From NCBI RefSeq assembly GCF_007655135.1, contig NC_045129.1:11222001-11286000 (forward strand): 64,000 nucleotides of DNA, read 5' to 3'. The notes under the pieces were generated by a model, which saw only the letters and a list, made by a program, of their open reading frames with translations, was not told where the DNA came from and searched no databases. Source of the DNA: Punica granatum (lineage: Eukaryota > Streptophyta > Magnoliopsida > Myrtales > Lythraceae). Of the stretch, positions 60,037-64,000 are shown piece by piece. A program made the translations under genes and the position numbers. Within the stretch, counting starts at the first letter, position 1. The number at the start of each line of letters is the position of its first letter.

Positions 60037-60318
60037 TCAGGGTGAGGCCAAGCTCTGTAAGCCAATGGCATTGTGTTTTCTTGAAGGGCCCGAGGCCGGT
60101 ATGGGGATGCCTCTGGGCAAGAACCCGTAGAAGTGCCCGATGTTGCTGCTGTGGCCACCGTGATGCCTCGGTCTGATTTCGAACACATTTTTGGCTGCTG
60201 GAGACGGTCTTGATCCTTCACAAGGGTGCCCCAGAAGCAGGAGTAGGAGATGGAGGAGGAGGAGGAATATGTGCAGAAGTTGAGGAGGCCTCCTCCTTAA
60301 GGAAGGTGATGAGCCCAT
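60037..60318 (-). CDS. IDA-like secreted signalling peptide precursor
   Basis: This is a one-exon gene of 93 codons, ATG at 60316-60318 and TGA at 60037-60039. The N-terminus has an Arg-rich start (SLRRRPP) and then a long leucine stretch (about 16-31) that ends in a Gly-rich segment, consistent with a signal peptide. A variable basic middle part follows. The C-terminal signature GFLPRGIPIPASGPSRKHN (about 65-83) matches the EPIP motif of INFLORESCENCE DEFICIENT IN ABSCISSION family peptides (PIPxSxPSxxHN). In this family the cleaved peptide is perceived at the cell surface by HAESA/HSL receptor kinases and SERK co-receptors, and controls cell separation such as organ abscission and lateral root emergence. 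Position four of the PIP motif is Ala instead of the more common Pro. Length and single-exon structure fit the family. IDA itself versus an IDL paralogue cannot be decided. Confidence 0.85.
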   Translation of the reverse strand: MGSSPSLRRRPPQLLHIFLLLLHLLLLLLGHPCEGSRPSPAAKNVFEIRPRHHGGHSSNIGHFYGFLPRGIPIPASGPSRKHNAIGLQSLASP

Positions 60319-60402
60319 AACTCTGTGTTGGGAAGCAGAGCAAAGGAAAGGTGGTGAGAAGGAGAGAAGATGGGCAAAAGGAGGTGGGGAGAGACAATGG
60401 AG

Positions 60403-60404
<2 letters not shown>

Positions 60405-60440
<36 letters not shown>
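60405..60440 (-). repeat. (GA)n/(CT)n microsatellite in the IDA-like 5' region
   Basis: An uninterrupted GA tract on the plus strand reads as CT on the gene strand. It lies 90-120 bases upstream of the start codon and so probably in the 5' UTR or core promoter. CT-rich leaders are common in plant 5' UTRs, and such tracts vary in length between accessions. Confidence 0.7.
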
Positions 60441-60442
<2 letters not shown>

Positions 60443-60559
60443 GAAGAAGGAAGGGGTATGGGTATGAGTGAGTGTATAGAAGATTGATTGCATGGGGTGT
60501 GGTTTTTGTTTGTGTACTATTCTGCCATGTGGGTTTGGAGAGATTTAGAGAGAGAGAGT

Positions 60560-62290
60560 GTTATATGATATGATGGGTTGAAAGTACACACAAAGTATGG
60601 GTGAAGTAGTAGTAGTGGTGGTAATGTAGAAATGGTGTTTTGGGGGGTTGGGAAGCAGAGAGTTGATAAAGCAGAGGAAGTGAAAGAGAGCTTTTTGGTT
60701 TGAATGGGTCTAATTGGTTAAGAGGGAGCTGAAGTGATGAAAAGCTGAGTGTGACATAAGAATAATAGTATAAAGGTTTCCTCTCTCTCTCTCTCTCAAT
60801 TTTTCTCAATTAGTCAATTGTCAAGAAAAAGATAGAAAAAAACGAGGGCCCTGATAACTAATATGTAAATAGAAGGATATTGAATTACTTGTGCCCCTTT
60901 ATATCCAAAAATCTTTTCATTATCATGGATGTTATGAGGATCATATATGGTTCCTATTGAACCATGAATGAAGAGAACCCGTTTGATTATGCATATAGTT
61001 GGAGAATAGCATACTTTCCTTTTTCTGATTCGCGCTTGGTTAAGCAGTGTCGAGATCAACTTGTGCATGCCTCGACTAATTCACTTGTTATGACAAGTCA
61101 AAAGTAAACCATCCATGCTTGGACTAGGAGATTCACAAAGATAATCATCCAACTCGACCTCAAGTGGATTTGAGCCTCGATGGGGGATACCCGCACACAT
61201 ATATAATCACCAAAAAAACCTGAGGAGATATTGTATCAATCTTACTCTTTTTGAATTTAGCTCTTTCGTTTTCTCGTATTGTTTTACTTATATTAAGAGA
61301 GTGAGAGTTTCATGGGAGTTAACTATAAGTCAAGGATCTGCAAGTTGGGTTAACGTTTACATGTGAAGAATAGATAGAAGAGGGCTTTAAATAGTAAATA
61401 TGTATCAAGTTTATATTATCGATCGGGTGAGACGTAGAATGCTGAGAACAACTTTTCACGTAGTAGATCAATCGGTTAAGATCTAAAAACGATACATGCA
61501 TATGCATGTAAAAGAAGATTTGAGGAACTTCTCTTTAGATTTGGTGAAAGGGAAGAGACGAGAGAAAATAATTGAGGAAGATGAGATGGAAAAATGGACA
61601 AGAACAAGCGAAAGAGAATTATGGGGCGGAAGAAAAGAAAGGTTGAAAGCTTTGAACAAAAAGAGTGGGGGCCAGACGGGGAGGGGATTATGGGGAGACG
61701 TCAAGGCAATGCATTCTTTTTTTTCATGGTTAGGTGAATGGAAAAGGCCCCCACGTCCTTTATCAATGGCCGACTAAGGAAATGGTCTCTTTTTAAGAAG
61801 TGCCCGACTCCTTCTCCCACCCTTCCTCTCACCACTCCAACCTCCCAAATCCTGTCCCATTTCTCAATCTCCTCTTCCTCTTTTACGGGCTTGATTTGAT
61901 GCTTTTGCTGCCCTACACCTCAATCGATTTGAAGGGCAATTCACCTAATTTAATGTCCACTAACTTTCAAATAGGTCACTATCAAACGCGTCATGCATCT
62001 CGAAACTATGTGTGTAGATATAACTCTTTTAGTCTCTTTCAAGATATGCTTCGATTCTGTAAGAAATTAGAGTTGCGTATTTAACTTATGTGTGTGTAGA
62101 TGTGTAATATGTAAATGTTTGTGTTCAGTTTCACTTTCCGTTTCATTGGATTTTAGCTGAGAACTCGTGGAACTTCTTGGAGGGTGACATACTAAAAACC
62201 CTTGACGAACTGGTGAAAGCTCAAGGGATCTAGGCGAGCACACCCTAGAGGAGGTAGATTCATTGAAGCTTTAAGCCGTGGACAGGCATT
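60560..62290. other. Intergenic, upstream of the IDA-like gene
   Basis: This contains a (CT)n tract at 60781-60797 and otherwise unremarkable sequence. The C-rich stretch 61800-61880 and the 93-95 codon frames here show no known domain. It presumably includes the IDA-like promoter at its left end. Confidence 0.4.
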
Positions 62291-62294
62291 CTAA

Positions 62295-62888
62295 TTAGAG
62301 CCAACAATATTTGACACGACACGATAACACGACATGGATACAACACGGTATTAAGCGGATTTGGATTAAAGTTAAATGTGATCAAACTCATTTAGACACA
62401 ATAAATAAACGGGTTCAACCATTATAATCTGTTTAGATACAGTTAGATCCATTTATATTATGTGTTATTGTATTAATAAATTTGTTTCACATATTGTATC
62501 AATTTATAGAAGAAAATACACTAAAATCATCTAAATTTGTTTATATAAATCACCCGGTTATGGTGCTTTTATCATGTTAATCTGTAGTAACGTATAATTA
62601 AAGTTAATATTTTTATATCATGTAGGTATAATACGTATTTAAAGGTAACAGTATCATATCATGTAGGTAAGTATACATACACAATTAGACACGCTTAGTT
62701 AAACGGGTTAGACTTGTCATGTTCGTGTCAACTCATAATAAAATAAAACGTGCCGTCTTTTTGTTTGCAAATCTTGACACGTTTATTAAACGTGTCGTGA
62801 TCCAGTTTAGAACTTTTTGACACGAACTCAATTAGACACGACATTTAAACATGACACGACACGATACGATACATATTACCACCCCTAG
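62295..62888. mobile_element. Non-autonomous element rich in CACGACACGATA words
   Basis: The left part has GACACGACACGATAACACGA, and the right part has GACACGACACGATACGATAC followed by ATTACCACCCCTA. The interior repeats AAACGGGTT and GTGTC-type words in both orientations. The right end resembles the TACCACCCCTA terminus of common plant hAT-type MITEs; the left end is poorly preserved. No coding capacity. Confidence 0.5.
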
Positions 62889-62959
62889 TTCTAACCGAGT
62901 AGACCCCTTACTGGAGGTATCTTTAATGAAACTTTAATGATGTTGCTCGATGCTTCGAT

Positions 62960-64000
62960 CACTACAATAAAAAGGGGCCTATCACGACGTCTTTTGGGAC
63001 TTTAGGCGACCTATACTAGCGTCACCAAAAGTCTCGTGACATTTGTGATGACCCATAACTATGGGTCGTCTAAGGTCCGGTCGGGATAGGGTATCACAAC
63101 GTTTATGACAGGCATCGCCAAAGGCCAATCTATGCCAACCTATACCGGTAGTCGCTGCAACCTCTAGTTAGCAGAGGAGCACCTAGGGCGACGTTTATAT
63201 GGGCAGCTCTAAACCTGGTTATGACCACGTTTGGTAAATGTCGGGCATGACCACCTTTATGACTACCCATGCTAACGTCGGCCTCGAGAAACCTACGCCC
63301 AAGTTTAGCAGACGTCGCCTAACATCAACCTGGGACAATCCATGTTTGTGTCGGTCTAGAATCACCTTGATGGAGTTGCCTGATGCTCAAATGGTGGGCT
63401 TTCTGTCAACAAGTTAAGATGTCAATGGTTTTTTTTAGGTCTATCAACAAGCTGTGAATTTGTTATCAGAAAACTGTCGTGAAATTTATTTTAATCAAAC
63501 CCAAATAATTACTACAAATATGCACGTAAACTCAAGAATTACATCACATAATTATGTCAAAAATTATTATTGCACCATAATTATCAAACCTAATGTTACG
63601 ATTCCCAACCAAACTAGGCCAATGTCACAAGTTTAACAACGTGACCTTATTACTTAGTCAATAAGCTTGAGCAACATCGCCTTTAGAGCCTTCTCTTGAG
63701 CTACAGTCTCCTCTTGCATTTGTCTTTGTTGATCTCGTTGTTCTTCTCTAAATTGTTTTTCCCTACGTGCTAGAGTTTTCGCCTCCTTCGGAGTTTTTGT
63801 AGAGCTCGTTGTTTGGCTCCATTCTCCTCCTCCTCCTTGGGAGGCATATAGATTCTCCTGCTTCATCATATCAATAATCTCGGTCGTAAACCGCGACATT
63901 TCAGTCTAGACAGAGATTTTGGTTACCATGAATTCGTGAAGAAACGTCATGAATCAAATGAAAAAATTTAGATATGATCGTCACAGCAAAGGAAAAACCT
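62960..64000 (-). mobile_element. CACTA (En/Spm) transposon end, continues past the window
   Basis: The terminal sequence CACTACAATAAAAAGGGGCC at 62960 is a typical CACTA terminal inverted repeat start. It is followed by subterminal repeats with GACGTC/GGCGAC-type words (for example 62990-63330). A transposase exon on the minus strand lies at 63654-63899, so this is the 3' end of the element. The other end is beyond the window. Confidence 0.75.
63654..63899 (-). CDS. C-terminal exon of a CACTA-type (Ptta/En/Spm) transposase, partial
   Basis: This is an 81-codon frame ending with stop at 63654-63656. It shows a Met/Gln-rich, heavily charged probable coiled coil (REKQFREEQRDQQRQMQEET) typical of the C-terminus of plant En/Spm-family transposase proteins. 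It lies about 0.7 kb inside the CACTA terminus in the expected orientation. Upstream exons lie beyond the window. The ATG at 63899 may be internal to a longer exon. Confidence 0.6.
   Translation of the reverse strand: MSRFTTEIIDMMKQENLYASQGGGGEWSQTTSSTKTPKEAKTLARREKQFREEQRDQQRQMQEETVAQEKALKAMLLKLID

Noticed and set aside
61496..61777. 93-codon plus-strand frame with Lys/Arg/Glu-rich composition
   Set aside because: Purine-strand bias creates the frame; a pyrimidine-rich antisense frame overlaps; no domain.
1..64000. Prokaryotic-type systems, operons, phage or defence islands
   Set aside because: Introns, plant gene families and plant retroelements throughout; nothing of this kind is present.

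Overview
The window is eudicot-like nuclear plant DNA. It is AT-rich and dense in transposable elements. Genes have short GT-AG introns, and all the recognisable genes are plant-type: WNK kinase, TONSOKU, G-type lectin receptor kinase and IDA-like peptide. I cannot name the species from the sequence; Myrtales-type eudicots are a guess only.

Layout. (1) 1-9790: a Ty3/Gypsy array, probably Tat lineage. It holds the 3' internal tandem repeats of one element, an LTR (811-4141), a 5'-deleted internal piece carrying a decayed integrase, a second block of tandem repeats, and a second LTR (6703-9790). (2) 9791-37415: a direct local duplication. Copy A (9791 to about 25780) contains a G-type lectin receptor-like kinase gene on the minus strand. 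Copy B (about 27695-37415) retains only the flanking DNA and a roughly 0.3 kb 3' stub of a paralogous kinase. Both copies carry the same transposase-free long inverted-repeat element, so that element predates the duplication. The copy A kinase is split by a very young Ty1/Copia element (17620-25609; TSD GTATC; LTRs nearly identical), which separates its signal-peptide codons from the rest. (3) 37416-41980: MITE and fold-back territory, including two Tourist-like elements with TAA duplications and a hAT-like element with an 8-bp duplication nested in a fold-back element. (4) 41985-46240: a seven-exon WNK kinase (610 aa) with a 5'-UTR intron. (5) 47250-55140: a 19-exon TONSOKU/BRUSHY1 gene (1327 aa) with E2F-type sites at its start. 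(6) 55140-62960: intergenic DNA holding an unassigned exon-like ORF, a 0.33 kb tandem duplication, and a one-exon IDA-like peptide gene on the minus strand. (7) 62960-64000: one end of a CACTA transposon with the C-terminal exon of its transposase.

Functionally the genes are independent nuclear genes, not an operon or cluster: ion/stress and flowering-type signalling (WNK), replication-coupled genome maintenance (TONSOKU), cell-surface sensing (lectin RLK, now broken in this assembly) and cell separation signalling (IDA-like). I see no RNA genes, CRISPR arrays or prokaryote-type systems. The most notable signals are the recent Copia knock-out of the receptor kinase, the duplicated flank with a degraded paralogue, and several nested non-autonomous DNA elements.
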